Positions 18,148 to 26,162 of a stretch of DNA of 59,101 bases are shown here, piece by piece. Position 1 is the first letter of the stretch, and each line of letters begins with the position of its first letter. The notes under the pieces were generated by a model. It saw only the letters and a list, made by a program, of their open reading frames with translations, made no database searches and was not told the DNA's origin. Source of the DNA: Pseudomonadota bacterium (GTDB lineage: Bacteria > Pseudomonadota > Gammaproteobacteria > Xanthomonadales > Xanthomonadaceae); assembly GCA_023419315.1 (NCBI GenBank), contig JAEZYE010000016.1:1-59101 (forward strand). The letters are read 5' to 3'. The position numbers and the translations under genes are program-made.

Positions 18148-18197
18148 CTGCGCATTGTAGCGATCACGGCGCAAAGTCCCGGCCTACACTCGGCGCC

Positions 18198-19607
18198 ATG
18201 GACACCGCCCTCGACACGCTCGCCTCCGACCTGCCCGCCACCCTCGGCCAGCTGCGCCATGCGTGGCAGGCGCGCAAGCCCGATTACGCGCAACGGCGCG
18301 ATGATCTGCTGCGACTGCGCGAGGCGCTGAAGCGTCGGCTTGATGAAATGGCGCGCACGATTGCCGAGGACTTCGGCCACCGGTCGCTGCATGAATCGCG
18401 CATCGCAGACGGCATGACGGTGCTCAACGAGATCGATCACCTGCGCAAGCACCTGCGCCGCTGGATGAAACCGCGGCGGGTCGGCGTGGGCTGGCGCTTC
18501 TGGCCTGCGCGGGCGGAGATTCGCTCCGAGCCGGTCGGCGTCGTCGGCGTGATCGCGCCCTGGAACTATCCCGTCAACCTGGCGCTGATTCCGCTGGCGA
18601 CGGCAATCGCCGCGGGCAACCACGTCTATCTGAAGCCGTCCGAACACACGCCGAAGACGGCCGCATTCCTGCGCAGCCTGCTGGCCGAAGTGTTCCCGCC
18701 GGATCGCGTAGCCGTGGCGTACGGCGGCGCGGAAATCGGTGCGGCGTTCGCGGGCCTGCCGTTCGATCATCTGGTCTTCACCGGTTCGACGGCCGTCGGC
18801 CGCAAGGTGATGGCCGCGGCCGCGCCGCACCTGACGCCGCTGACGCTGGAGCTGGGCGGCAAATCGCCGGCGATCGTGTGCGACGACTATCCGGTCGAAC
18901 AGGCGGCCGCGCGGCTGGCGACCGGCAAATGGTTCAACGGCGGCCAGACCTGCATTGCACCCGATTACGTGCTGGTGTCCTCGCATCGCCGCGATGCGCT
19001 GGTGGCGGCACTGCGCGATCAGGTGCAGGCGCGCTACGGCGATCTGCGCAACGCCAGCGACTACACCCGCATCATCAACGACGGCCAGTTCGCGCGGCTG
19101 GAGGGATATCTCGACGATGCGCGCACGCGCGGGCTGCAGGTGCAGCCACTCGCGCCCGTGCACGACGCCGCGCAGCGCCTGTTCGCGCCCACGCTGGTGC
19201 TGGAGCCCGGCGACGACGCACGCGTGATGCAGGATGAAATCTTCGGGCCGATCCTCCCCATCCGTTCTGTGGCTTCGCTGGACGATGCGATCGCCTACGT
19301 CAATGCGCATGATCGGCCACTGGCGCTCTACCCCTTCAGCCACGAGCGCGCCCAGGTCGAGAAGATCCTGCGCAGTACGCTTGCCGGCGGAGTCACCGTG
19401 AACGACACGGTGCTGCATTTCGGCATCAATGATCTGCCGTTCGGCGGCATCGGCCCCAGCGGCATGGGCGCCTACCACGGTCGTGCCGGCTTCGATGCCT
19501 TCAGCAAGGCGCTGCCGATCCTGTGGCAGAGCCGCCGCGCCGGCAGCGATCTGCTGAAACCGCCCTACAGCAAGGTCGCGCGCTTCATCGACTTCATCGT
19601 GCGCTGA
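18198..19607 (+). CDS. calB: Coniferyl aldehyde dehydrogenase-like NAD(P)-dependent aldehyde dehydrogenase
   Basis: A 469-residue enzyme. Catalytic cysteine C252 lies in GGQTCIAPDY, the general base E218 in TLELGGKSP, cofactor lysine K146 in LKPSEHTP, N123 in PWNYP and the cofactor turn GSTAVG at 196-201. The short length and CIAPDY pattern fit the class-3-like fatty/coniferyl aldehyde dehydrogenases rather than betaine or succinate semialdehyde enzymes. It oxidises an aldehyde to the acid; the true substrate cannot be read from sequence. The symbol follows common annotation and is tentative. Confidence 0.85.
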   Translation: MDTALDTLASDLPATLGQLRHAWQARKPDYAQRRDDLLRLREALKRRLDEMARTIAEDFGHRSLHESRIADGMTVLNEIDHLRKHLRRWMKPRRVGVGWRFWPARAEIRSEPVGVVGVIAPWNYPVNLALIPLATAIAAGNHVYLKPSEHTPKTAAFLRSLLAEVFPPDRVAVAYGGAEIGAAFAGLPFDHLVFTGSTAVGRKVMAAAAPHLTPLTLELGGKSPAIVCDDYPVEQAAARLATGKWFNGGQTCIAPDYVLVSSHRRDALVAALRDQVQARYGDLRNASDYTRIINDGQFARLEGYLDDARTRGLQVQPLAPVHDAAQRLFAPTLVLEPGDDARVMQDEIFGPILPIRSVASLDDAIAYVNAHDRPLALYPFSHERAQVEKILRSTLAGGVTVNDTVLHFGINDLPFGGIGPSGMGAYHGRAGFDAFSKALPILWQSRRAGSDLLKPPYSKVARFIDFIVR

Positions 19608-19708
19608 CGGCGCGTCCGCCCCGGCGAGGCCGGCATTCGCGGCCTGCGTGTCGAAAAGCGCGGCTTTGCTGCTACCGTGTGCGCCGCCGCGCACTCAGGA
19701 TGCCTTCG

Positions 19709-20482
19709 ATGAAAATCGCCAGCTGGAACGTCAACTCGCTCAACGTGCGCCTGCCGCATCTTGAACAATGGCTGGGCACGTTCTCGCCGGACATCGTTGG
19801 CCTGCAGGAAACCAAGCTGGAGGATCACCGCTTCCCCGACACGGCGCTGGCCGGGCTTGGCTATCGCAGCGTGTTCGCGGGTCAGAAGACCTACAACGGC
19901 GTTGCGCTGCTCTCGCGCCAGCCGGTCAGCGAGGTGCAGATCGGCATCCCCGGTTTCGACGATGAACAGAAGCGCGTGATCGCCGCGACGGTAGGCGATC
20001 TGCGCGTGATCAATCTGTACGTCGTCAACGGCCAGGACGTCGGCACCGACAAGTACGCCTACAAGCTGCGCTGGCTCGATGCCGTGCACGGCTGGTTGCA
20101 GGACGAACTGCAACGCCACCCCCGGCTGATCGTGATGGGCGATTTCAATATCGCGCCGGACGAGCGCGACGTGTATGACCCGAAAGTCTGGGGCGACGAC
20201 CACATCCTCACGTCCGTGGCCGAGCGCGACGCGCTGCGCAGGCTGCATGCACTCGGCCTGCATGACGGCTATCGGCTGCACAACCAGGAGGCCGGCATCT
20301 ACAGCTGGTGGGATTACCGCATGGGCGGCCTGCGCCGCAACCTGGGCCTGCGCATCGATCTGACGCTGGTGTCCGACGCCTTGCGCGCGCAGGCGATTGC
20401 ATCGGGCATCGATCGCGAGCCGCGCACCTGGGATCGCCCCAGCGATCACGCACCGGCATGGGTGCAGCTGGCTTCGGACTGA
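19709..20482 (+). CDS. xthA: Exodeoxyribonuclease III (AP endonuclease)
   Basis: A 257-residue base-excision-repair nuclease. ATG 19709 is chosen because AGGA lies eight bases upstream. The metal and catalytic residues of the family are all present: N7 and E34 (GLQETK), D145 and N147 (MGDFNIAP), D217 (RIDLTL) and the terminal D246-H247 pair (SDHAPAW). It cuts DNA at abasic sites and degrades 3' ends. It is monocistronic and followed by a strong hairpin. Confidence 0.97.
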   Translation: MKIASWNVNSLNVRLPHLEQWLGTFSPDIVGLQETKLEDHRFPDTALAGLGYRSVFAGQKTYNGVALLSRQPVSEVQIGIPGFDDEQKRVIAATVGDLRVINLYVVNGQDVGTDKYAYKLRWLDAVHGWLQDELQRHPRLIVMGDFNIAPDERDVYDPKVWGDDHILTSVAERDALRRLHALGLHDGYRLHNQEAGIYSWWDYRMGGLRRNLGLRIDLTLVSDALRAQAIASGIDREPRTWDRPSDHAPAWVQLASD

Positions 20483-20503
20483 GCGCACCGCGCTTCCAAT
20501 GAA

Positions 20504-20531
20504 CAAAGGCCCGGCTTGCACCGGGCCTTTG
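20504..20531. terminator. Bidirectional hairpin terminator between xthA and the GlsB-like gene
   Basis: An 11-bp perfect stem, CAAAGGCCCGG / CCGGGCCTTTG, with a six-base loop. It lies between two convergent genes. The T-rich arm end is present on both strands (CTTTG and its mirror), which suits termination from both sides, though neither strand has a long T run. Confidence 0.75.
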
Positions 20532-20587
20532 TGGTGCCACGGACCTTGGGTGCGTCTCGATGAGCGCACGCGGCCGCAGCGAAGCTG

Positions 20588-20845
20588 CTATCGCGCGCGA
20601 CCGCGCGTGAACAGGTTGACGATGAGCAACAGCACGATGGCGCCGATGAACGCGGTGAGCAGGTAGCCCACCCAGCCGCCACCGAGCCCGAAGCCCAGCG
20701 TCGGCAGCAGCCAGCCTCCAAGGAAGCCGCCGACAATTCCCACGACGATGTTGAGCACGATGCCCTGCGAAGCGTCGCGGCGCATCACCAGGCTTGCCAG
20801 CCAGCCGGCGAGGCCGCCGACGATGAGGAAGATAAGGAAGTTCAT
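20588..20845 (-). CDS. GlsB/YeaQ/YmgE-family (transglycosylase-associated) small membrane protein
   Basis: An 85-residue protein of three hydrophobic helices rich in glycine (GGLAGWLASLVMRRDASQG, VGIVGGFLGGWLL). ATG 20845 follows AGGAGA at nine bases. The N-terminal GLAGWLA and GxxxNIVVGIVGG patterns define this family, which is often induced by stress; its molecular function is not established. Confidence 0.92.
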   Translation of the reverse strand: MNFLIFLIVGGLAGWLASLVMRRDASQGIVLNIVVGIVGGFLGGWLLPTLGFGLGGGWVGYLLTAFIGAIVLLLIVNLFTRGRAR

Positions 20846-21014
20846 CGCGAAGCGTCTCCTTCCATTCGGTGTTGCGTGGTCACCGTTTGCTGACGATCGA
20901 CCCGGCGGCGTTAAACCGCTGTCAAGCGAAAACGGGCATGTCATGCTTGTGCCGCATTGATAGCGCCCGTCGTGCGCCGATGCACGCTGCCTTGCACCAC
21001 TTTCCCGATGACGC

Positions 21015-21629
21015 ATGCCCGCTATCCAGAATCCGACCGAGATCGACATTCCCGTCTCCGCTGAATGGGCGTTCGGACGATTCCGGGTCTGGTTGCGCGC
21101 GCACGCACCGCGCGAACGCGGCGAGCCGGTGGCGCGCCAGGTGCTCGGCGCCGCACTCGATTGCGCACCCGCGCAACTGCCTGTCGAACGCGATGTGCGC
21201 GGCAAGCCGCACCTGCGCGCGCCGTTCGCGGATCAGGCGATCAGCTGGAGCCACAGCGGCCGCGCATTGCTCGTGGCGATGGGTCAGGCGCGCGATCTCG
21301 GGGTCGATGTCGAACAGCATCGCGAGCGGCCGCGCATGATGGAGATCGCGCAGCGCTTCTTCCATCCGAGTGAACTCGACTGGCTGCGCGCGCAGGACGA
21401 CGCCACGCGCACCGGCGCCTTCGTGCGGCTCTGGTGCATCAAGGAGGCCGTGCTCAAGGCCCACGGCCAGGGCGTGTCGTTCGGACTGGAGAAGCTGGTC
21501 TTCGGCGAACGCGAAGGCCAGTTGCAGCTGGTCGACTGCGATCCCGCACTGGGCCATCCCGCGCAGTGGCATCTGCACGAATGGACGCCGGCCGCCGGTT
21601 ACCGCGGCGCGCTGGCCTGGCGCGACTGA
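21015..21629 (+). CDS. 4'-Phosphopantetheinyl transferase (Sfp/AcpT type)
   Basis: A 204-residue enzyme that moves phosphopantetheine from CoA to a carrier-protein serine. The two family motifs are present: GVDVE (residues 96-100) and the WCIKEAVLKAHG block near 142-153, with the magnesium-binding acidic residues. ISWSHSGR precedes them. It belongs to the longer Sfp-like class, so it could serve polyketide/nonribosomal synthases or a dedicated carrier protein. No carrier or synthase gene lies in the window. Only 31 bp separate it from rsmG. Confidence 0.92.
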   Translation: MPAIQNPTEIDIPVSAEWAFGRFRVWLRAHAPRERGEPVARQVLGAALDCAPAQLPVERDVRGKPHLRAPFADQAISWSHSGRALLVAMGQARDLGVDVEQHRERPRMMEIAQRFFHPSELDWLRAQDDATRTGAFVRLWCIKEAVLKAHGQGVSFGLEKLVFGEREGQLQLVDCDPALGHPAQWHLHEWTPAAGYRGALAWRD

Positions 21630-21660
21630 TCGCGGGCCGGGCATCGGCGATACTGGCGCG

Positions 21661-22308
21661 ATGAATGATTCGACTCCCGACGTCGGCCTGGACCGCCGAC
21701 TGCGCCAGGGCCTGGATGAACTGGCCCTGCCGTCCGACCGGCTCGCACCGCGATTGCTGGACTACCTGGCCTTGCTGCAACGCTGGAACCGCACCTACAA
21801 CCTGACCGCCATCCGCGATCCGGGCGAGATGGTCACCCGGCATCTGCTGGATTCGCTCGCCATGCACGCCTTCTTCTCCGAAGGAACGCTTGCCGATCTC
21901 GGCACCGGGCCGGGATTGCCGGGCATTCCACTGGCGATCGCGCATCCGGCGCTCCAGGTCACGCTGGTGGAGAGCAACGGCAAGAAGGCCCGGTTCCTGC
22001 GCGAAGCGGTGCGCCAACTGGGCCTCGGCAACGCCCGCGTCGCCGAGTCACGGGCCGAAGCGCTGGACGAACCCGCCCGCTTCGATGCCTTGACCGCGCG
22101 CGCGCTCGACACGCTCGGCGGGATCATCGAGGTCGGCGGCCATCTGCTGAAACCCGGCGGCGCCCTGCTGGCGATGAAGGGCATGCGCCCCGATGCGGAG
22201 ATCGCCGCGCTGCCGGCAGGCTGGCGATTCGAGGCCATCCACCCTCTGCACGTCCCCGAACTGGTGGGCGAACGCCATCTGGTCATCGTGCGCAAGCACG
22301 CCGCCTGA
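21661..22308 (+). CDS. rsmG: 16S rRNA (guanine527-N7)-methyltransferase
   Basis: A 215-residue SAM-dependent methyltransferase that modifies G527 of 16S rRNA. The start ATG opens MNDSTPDVG; longer readings run into the upstream gene. The SAM loop GTGPGLPG is at 81-88, preceded by NLTAIRDPGEMVTRHLLDS, which is nearly invariant in RsmG. RsmG genes commonly precede parA-parB, as here. Confidence 0.96.
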   Translation: MNDSTPDVGLDRRLRQGLDELALPSDRLAPRLLDYLALLQRWNRTYNLTAIRDPGEMVTRHLLDSLAMHAFFSEGTLADLGTGPGLPGIPLAIAHPALQVTLVESNGKKARFLREAVRQLGLGNARVAESRAEALDEPARFDALTARALDTLGGIIEVGGHLLKPGGALLAMKGMRPDAEIAALPAGWRFEAIHPLHVPELVGERHLVIVRKHAA

Positions 22309-22458
22309 TCATCCCCTTCGGCTAAGCGCTTGATCCGTCTGGCATCGCGTCCGACGGCGCGGGCGCGTGGCGGCATCGCAGGGCCGCTCCGAATTCGCAG
22401 AGCCGGCCCGGACCCCGCATAATCCCCCTCCCCCGGTTACTTTTCCGAGCGAGCACGC

Positions 22459-23256
22459 ATGGCCCGCATCATCGCGATCGCCAACCAGAAAGGCGGCGTC
22501 GGCAAGACCACGACAGCGGTCAATCTGGCGGCTGCCCTGGCACGCGCGCCGCAACGCGTGCTGCTGGTCGATCTGGATGCGCAGGGCAACGCGACGATGG
22601 GCAGCGGCGTGGACAAGCGCGAAGTGGAGAACTCCACCTGCGACGTGCTGTTGCAGGAAGCCGGCGCGCGCGAGGCCATCGTGTCCACGCAGGAAGGTTT
22701 CGACCTGATGCCCGGCAACATCGATCTGACCGCCGCCGAAATCCAGCTGATGGAAAGCGACGGGCGCGAAGGGCGGCTGAAAAGCGCACTGGAATCGGTT
22801 CGCGCGGATTACGACTTCATCCTCATCGACTGCCCGCCGGCGTTGTCGCTGCTGACGCTCAACGCGCTGACCGCCGCCGATGCGGTCCTGGTGCCGATGC
22901 AGTGCGAGTACTACGCGCTGGAGGGCCTGAGTGCGCTGATGGAGACCATCGACGCGCTGAAGGCGCGCCTCAATCCGCAGCTGGAAATCGAAGGCGTGCT
23001 GCGCACGATGTTCGACATCCGCAACAACCTCGCCAACGCCGTGTCCGCCGAACTCACCCAGCATTTCGGCGATCGCGTGTTCCGCACCATCGTGCCGCGC
23101 AACGTGCGCCTGGCCGAAGCGCCCAGTCACGGGCAGAGCATCGTCGGATACGACCGCACCTCGCGCGGCGGCGTGGCCTATCTGGGCCTGGCCGGCGAAA
23201 TCATCCGGCGCCAGGCGGATCGCAAGAAGCACGCACACACCACGGAGTACGCTTGA
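22459..23256 (+). CDS. parA: Chromosome partitioning ATPase ParA (Soj)
   Basis: A 265-residue Walker-type ATPase that drives chromosome origin segregation with ParB. The deviant Walker A box KGGVGKTT is at 11-18, the switch motif LLVDLDAQGN at about 32-41 and FILIDCPPAL near 117-126. The chromosomal (short, no HTH N-domain) class is clear. The stop overlaps the parB start by one base (TGATG). Confidence 0.96.
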   Translation: MARIIAIANQKGGVGKTTTAVNLAAALARAPQRVLLVDLDAQGNATMGSGVDKREVENSTCDVLLQEAGAREAIVSTQEGFDLMPGNIDLTAAEIQLMESDGREGRLKSALESVRADYDFILIDCPPALSLLTLNALTAADAVLVPMQCEYYALEGLSALMETIDALKARLNPQLEIEGVLRTMFDIRNNLANAVSAELTQHFGDRVFRTIVPRNVRLAEAPSHGQSIVGYDRTSRGGVAYLGLAGEIIRRQADRKKHAHTTEYA

Positions 23257-24155
23257 TGAGCGCGACGAAGAAGCGCGGCCTCGGCCGCGGCCTGGAAGCG
23301 CTGCTCGGCCCGAAAGCCGCCGAGACCGCTCCGCCGGAGGCCCAGCCGGGCGAAGCGCTGCGCACCCTGCCGGTCGGCCAGCTGCAGCCGGGCAAGTACC
23401 AGCCGCGCATGGCGATGGATCCGGCCAAGCTCAACGAGCTGGCCGAGTCGATCAAGGCGCAGGGCGTCATCCAGCCGATCGTGGTGCGCGAGCTGTCGCC
23501 CGGAAGGTTCGAAATCGTTGCCGGCGAACGCCGCTGGCGCGCCTCGCAGGAAGCCGGCCTGGCCGAAGTGCCGGTGGTCGTGCGCGAACTGGATGACCGC
23601 ACCGTCATCGCGATGGCGCTCATCGAGAACATCCAGCGCGAAGACCTCAATCCGCTCGAGGAAGCACAGTCGCTGCAGCGCCTGATCAACGAGTTCTCGC
23701 TGACCCACGCCGAAGCGGCCGAAGCCGTGGGCCGGTCGCGCGCGGCGGTGTCCAACCTGCTGCGCCTGCTGGAACTGCCTCCGGCGATCCGTGCGCTGCT
23801 CGAAGCGCGCCGGCTGGAAATGGGCCATGCGCGCGCGCTGCTGACGCTGTCGCCGGAACTGGCCAGCAAACTGGCTTCGGAAGCCGCTGACCAGGGCTGG
23901 TCGGTGCGTGAGGTCGAACACCGCGCCCAGCAGTTCGCCGCCGGCAAGGTCCCGGTGACCGGACGCCGCGCCAAGCCGGGCAAGGCCGCTCCGCAGCCGG
24001 ACATCGCCTCGCTGGAAACCGAACTGTCCGAAAACCTCGGCACCCGCGTCACCATCGCCCACGGCCGCGGCGGCAAGGGCAAGCTGATCATCCAGTACAC
24101 GGACCTGGACACCCTCGACGGGGTCCTGGAGAAGCTGCGCGGCCCGCGCCACTGA
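23256..24155 (+). CDS. parB: Chromosome partitioning protein ParB (Spo0J)
   Basis: A 299-residue CTP-dependent DNA clamp that loads at parS. The N-terminal GLGRGLEALLG that stimulates ParA is at 7-17. The CTP-binding box GERRWRAS is at 90-97, ENIQREDLNP at 124-133, the helix-turn-helix (AVGRSRAAVSNLLRLL) at about 157-172 and the C-terminal dimerisation domain at 250-299. I found no complete parS site in the window. Confidence 0.96.
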   Translation: MSATKKRGLGRGLEALLGPKAAETAPPEAQPGEALRTLPVGQLQPGKYQPRMAMDPAKLNELAESIKAQGVIQPIVVRELSPGRFEIVAGERRWRASQEAGLAEVPVVVRELDDRTVIAMALIENIQREDLNPLEEAQSLQRLINEFSLTHAEAAEAVGRSRAAVSNLLRLLELPPAIRALLEARRLEMGHARALLTLSPELASKLASEAADQGWSVREVEHRAQQFAAGKVPVTGRRAKPGKAAPQPDIASLETELSENLGTRVTIAHGRGGKGKLIIQYTDLDTLDGVLEKLRGPRH

Positions 24156-24252
24156 GCGCACCCGACGTGGCATGAACGGAATCTCCGGCCCGGCGGTTCC
24201 AGGCCGCGGTTCCAACAAAATTCCGACGGGCTTCCGCTAACCTTCGCGCGCC

Positions 24253-24978
24253 ATGGACAAACCGCTGCCGCTCTCCGTCGTCGTGCCGGTCTTCAACGAG
24301 CGTGACAACGTCGCTCCGTTGATCGCCGAGATCACCGCCGCACTGCGCGGGCGGACCGGATTCGAGATCGTCTACGTCGACGATCACTCCCGCGACGACA
24401 CGCTGGCCGTGCTGCAATCGCTCAAGCTGCAAGTGCCGGAACTGCGCGTCCTCCAGCATGTCCAGCAAAGCGGGCAGAGCACCGCCATCCGGACCGGCGT
24501 CAAAGCCGCCCGCGGCGAGTGGATCGCCACGCTCGATGGCGACGGCCAGAACGACCCGGCCGATATCCCCAGGCTGATGGCGTCCCGCGACGGCGGCGAG
24601 CCCTCGGTCAAGCTGTATGCCGGTTGGCGCGTCAATCGCCAGGACAGCGGCAGCAAGCGCTGGGCGAGCCGCTGGGCCAATGCAATCCGTGCGCGCATGC
24701 TGCGCGACGACACGCCGGACACCGGTTGCGGCATCAAGCTGTTCGAGCGCGAGGCATTCCTCGACCTGCCCTACTTCGATCACATGCACCGCTACCTGCC
24801 GGCGCTGATGCAGCGCGCGGGCTGGAAGACGATCAGCGTGCCGGTCAACCATCGGCCCCGGACCGCCGGCGTATCCAAGTACAACAACCTCAACCGCGCG
24901 CTGGTCGGTATTCGCGACCTGCGTGGCGTGGCCTGGCTGATCACGCGCTCCCGGCGCACCGCCGTCCGGGAGATCTGA
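24253..24978 (+). CDS. Family-2 glycosyltransferase (dolichol/undecaprenyl-phosphate mannosyltransferase-like)
   Basis: A 241-residue GT-A enzyme: VVVPVFNERDN at 9-19, the DDHSRDDT loop at 43-50, the DxD-containing DGDGQNDP at 95-102 and a RTAGVSKY motif near 207-214. This is the DPM1/ArnC-like pattern, but without ArnC-type C-terminal membrane helices, so it is likely cytoplasmic or peripheral. It would charge a polyprenyl phosphate with a sugar. It is followed after one base by the LAB_N protein, a common pairing in glycolipid or lipid A modification operons. Confidence 0.9.
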   Translation: MDKPLPLSVVVPVFNERDNVAPLIAEITAALRGRTGFEIVYVDDHSRDDTLAVLQSLKLQVPELRVLQHVQQSGQSTAIRTGVKAARGEWIATLDGDGQNDPADIPRLMASRDGGEPSVKLYAGWRVNRQDSGSKRWASRWANAIRARMLRDDTPDTGCGIKLFEREAFLDLPYFDHMHRYLPALMQRAGWKTISVPVNHRPRTAGVSKYNNLNRALVGIRDLRGVAWLITRSRRTAVREI

Positions 24979-24979
24979 C

Positions 24980-25321
24980 GTGGACGTGCATTGGCTGAAC
25001 CAGCCGATCGAGGCCTTGTTCTGGACCGGGCTGCACGTCACCGGCTGGAAGCTCATCGGCTATACCGGCGCACTGATGTTCGGCGGCCGCTGGCTGGTGC
25101 AGTTCGTCGCCTCGCGCCGCGCCGGCAAGCCGGTGATTCCGCGGCTGTTCTGGTACATGAGCGTGGTCGGCAGCCTGATGACGCTGAGCTACTTCCTGTT
25201 CTCGGCCAAGCAGGATTCGGTCGGCGTGCTGCAGAACCTGTTTCCCGCCTTCACGGCCGTCTACAGCCTCTATCTGGACATCCGCCATCGTGGCTGGCGG
25301 CGCGACCGGGCCGGCCATTGA
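24980..25321 (+). CDS. Lipid-A-disaccharide synthase N-terminal-domain (LAB_N) membrane protein
   Basis: A 113-residue protein starting with GTG, one base after the glycosyltransferase stop. Three membrane helices and the LAB_N signature (FGGRWLVQFVASRRAGKPVIPRLFWYMSVVGS) are clear. The domain occurs at the N-terminus of some LpxB proteins, but here it stands alone; function is not established. The gene pair usually has a third, GT83-type (ArnT-like) transferase partner, which is absent here. Confidence 0.88.
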   Translation: MDVHWLNQPIEALFWTGLHVTGWKLIGYTGALMFGGRWLVQFVASRRAGKPVIPRLFWYMSVVGSLMTLSYFLFSAKQDSVGVLQNLFPAFTAVYSLYLDIRHRGWRRDRAGH

Positions 25322-25350
25322 CGCCACCGGGCCGGCGACTCGCTAAGTCC

Positions 25351-25379
25351 TTGCATGGAAAGGGAAAGGCCGGCATAAT
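25351..25379 (+). promoter_or_regulatory. Predicted sigma-70 promoter of rpmB-rpmG
   Basis: TTGCAT at 25351-25356 and CATAAT at 25374-25379 are separated by exactly 17 bases and precede a roughly 160-base leader before rpmB. It is the best promoter-like sequence in the region. Confidence 0.55.
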
Positions 25380-25548
25380 GCGCGGCTCGCTGTGTCCGGA
25401 TTTACCGGATTTGCGGCCGGAAGCGCGATTCCGGCTTGGTCTTGCAGCGGATTTCTCCACCGTATCGCGTGTAGGACGGCCTCCGGGCCGGCTCTTCGGG
25501 CCGCCGCCTCCCTGGCCAAGGGAAGCACAACATTTTTTCGAGGTGCGT

Positions 25549-25785
25549 ATGTCCCGCGTATGCCAAGTCACCGGCAAGCGTGTGCAGACCGGTAACAACG
25601 TCTCGCACGCCAACAACAAGACCCGTCGTCGTTTCCTGCCCAACCTGCACGAGCGCCGCTTCTGGGTCGCCAGCGAAAACCGCTGGGTCAAGCTGAAAGT
25701 TTCCGCGCACGCGCTGCGCACCATCGACAAGAACGGAATCGACTCCGTCCTGGCCGAGCTGCGTGCACGCGGCGAGAAGATCTGA
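25549..25785 (+). CDS. rpmB: 50S ribosomal protein L28
   Basis: A 78-residue ribosomal protein with the L28 block MSRVCQVTGKR, VSHANNKTRRRF and LPNLHERRFWV. ATG follows GAGG at five bases. It lacks the CxxC zinc motifs of the zinc-binding L28 paralogue, so it is the zinc-independent form. It forms an operon with rpmG, 13 bases downstream. Confidence 0.98.
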   Translation: MSRVCQVTGKRVQTGNNVSHANNKTRRRFLPNLHERRFWVASENRWVKLKVSAHALRTIDKNGIDSVLAELRARGEKI

Positions 25786-25798
25786 GGAGTAATCGAAC

Positions 25799-25963
25799 AT
25801 GGCATCCAAGCGCGACAAGATCCGTCTGATCTCCTCGGCCAACACCGGCCATTTCTACACGACGGACAAGAACAAGAAGAACACCCCGGGCAAGATGGAA
25901 ATCAAGAAATACGACCCGGTCGTGCGCAAGCACGTGATCTACAAGGAAGGCAAGATCAAGTGA
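25799..25963 (+). CDS. rpmG: 50S ribosomal protein L33
   Basis: A 54-residue ribosomal protein (ASKRDKIRLISSANTGHFY, KNKKNTPGKMEIKKYDP). AGGAG lies ten bases upstream. The cysteine pairs of zinc-binding L33 are absent, so it is the zinc-free form. A strong terminator follows 34 bases after the stop. Confidence 0.98.
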   Translation: MASKRDKIRLISSANTGHFYTTDKNKKNTPGKMEIKKYDPVVRKHVIYKEGKIK

Positions 25964-25997
25964 TGCAGTGTCGGCCGTGAGGCCGGCCTCGTCCCGG

Positions 25998-26025
25998 AAA
26001 AGCCCGCTATCGGCGGGCTTTTTTT
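25998..26025 (+). terminator. Intrinsic terminator of rpmB-rpmG
   Basis: A ten-base-pair stem AAAAGCCCGC / GCGGGCTTTT with loop TATCG, running into seven T in total. It sits right after rpmG. Confidence 0.92.
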
Positions 26026-26162
26026 GTGCGCGCATGTTTTCGTGCCATCGCACGCGACACGACGTCCGCGCTCACCCGCCATCGCAGTCGACCGCGGCGC
26101 ATGCCTTGCGTTCACCGCAGGAGCCGCCAGAATCGGACATCGCTTCCACGCCCGGCTGCTGC

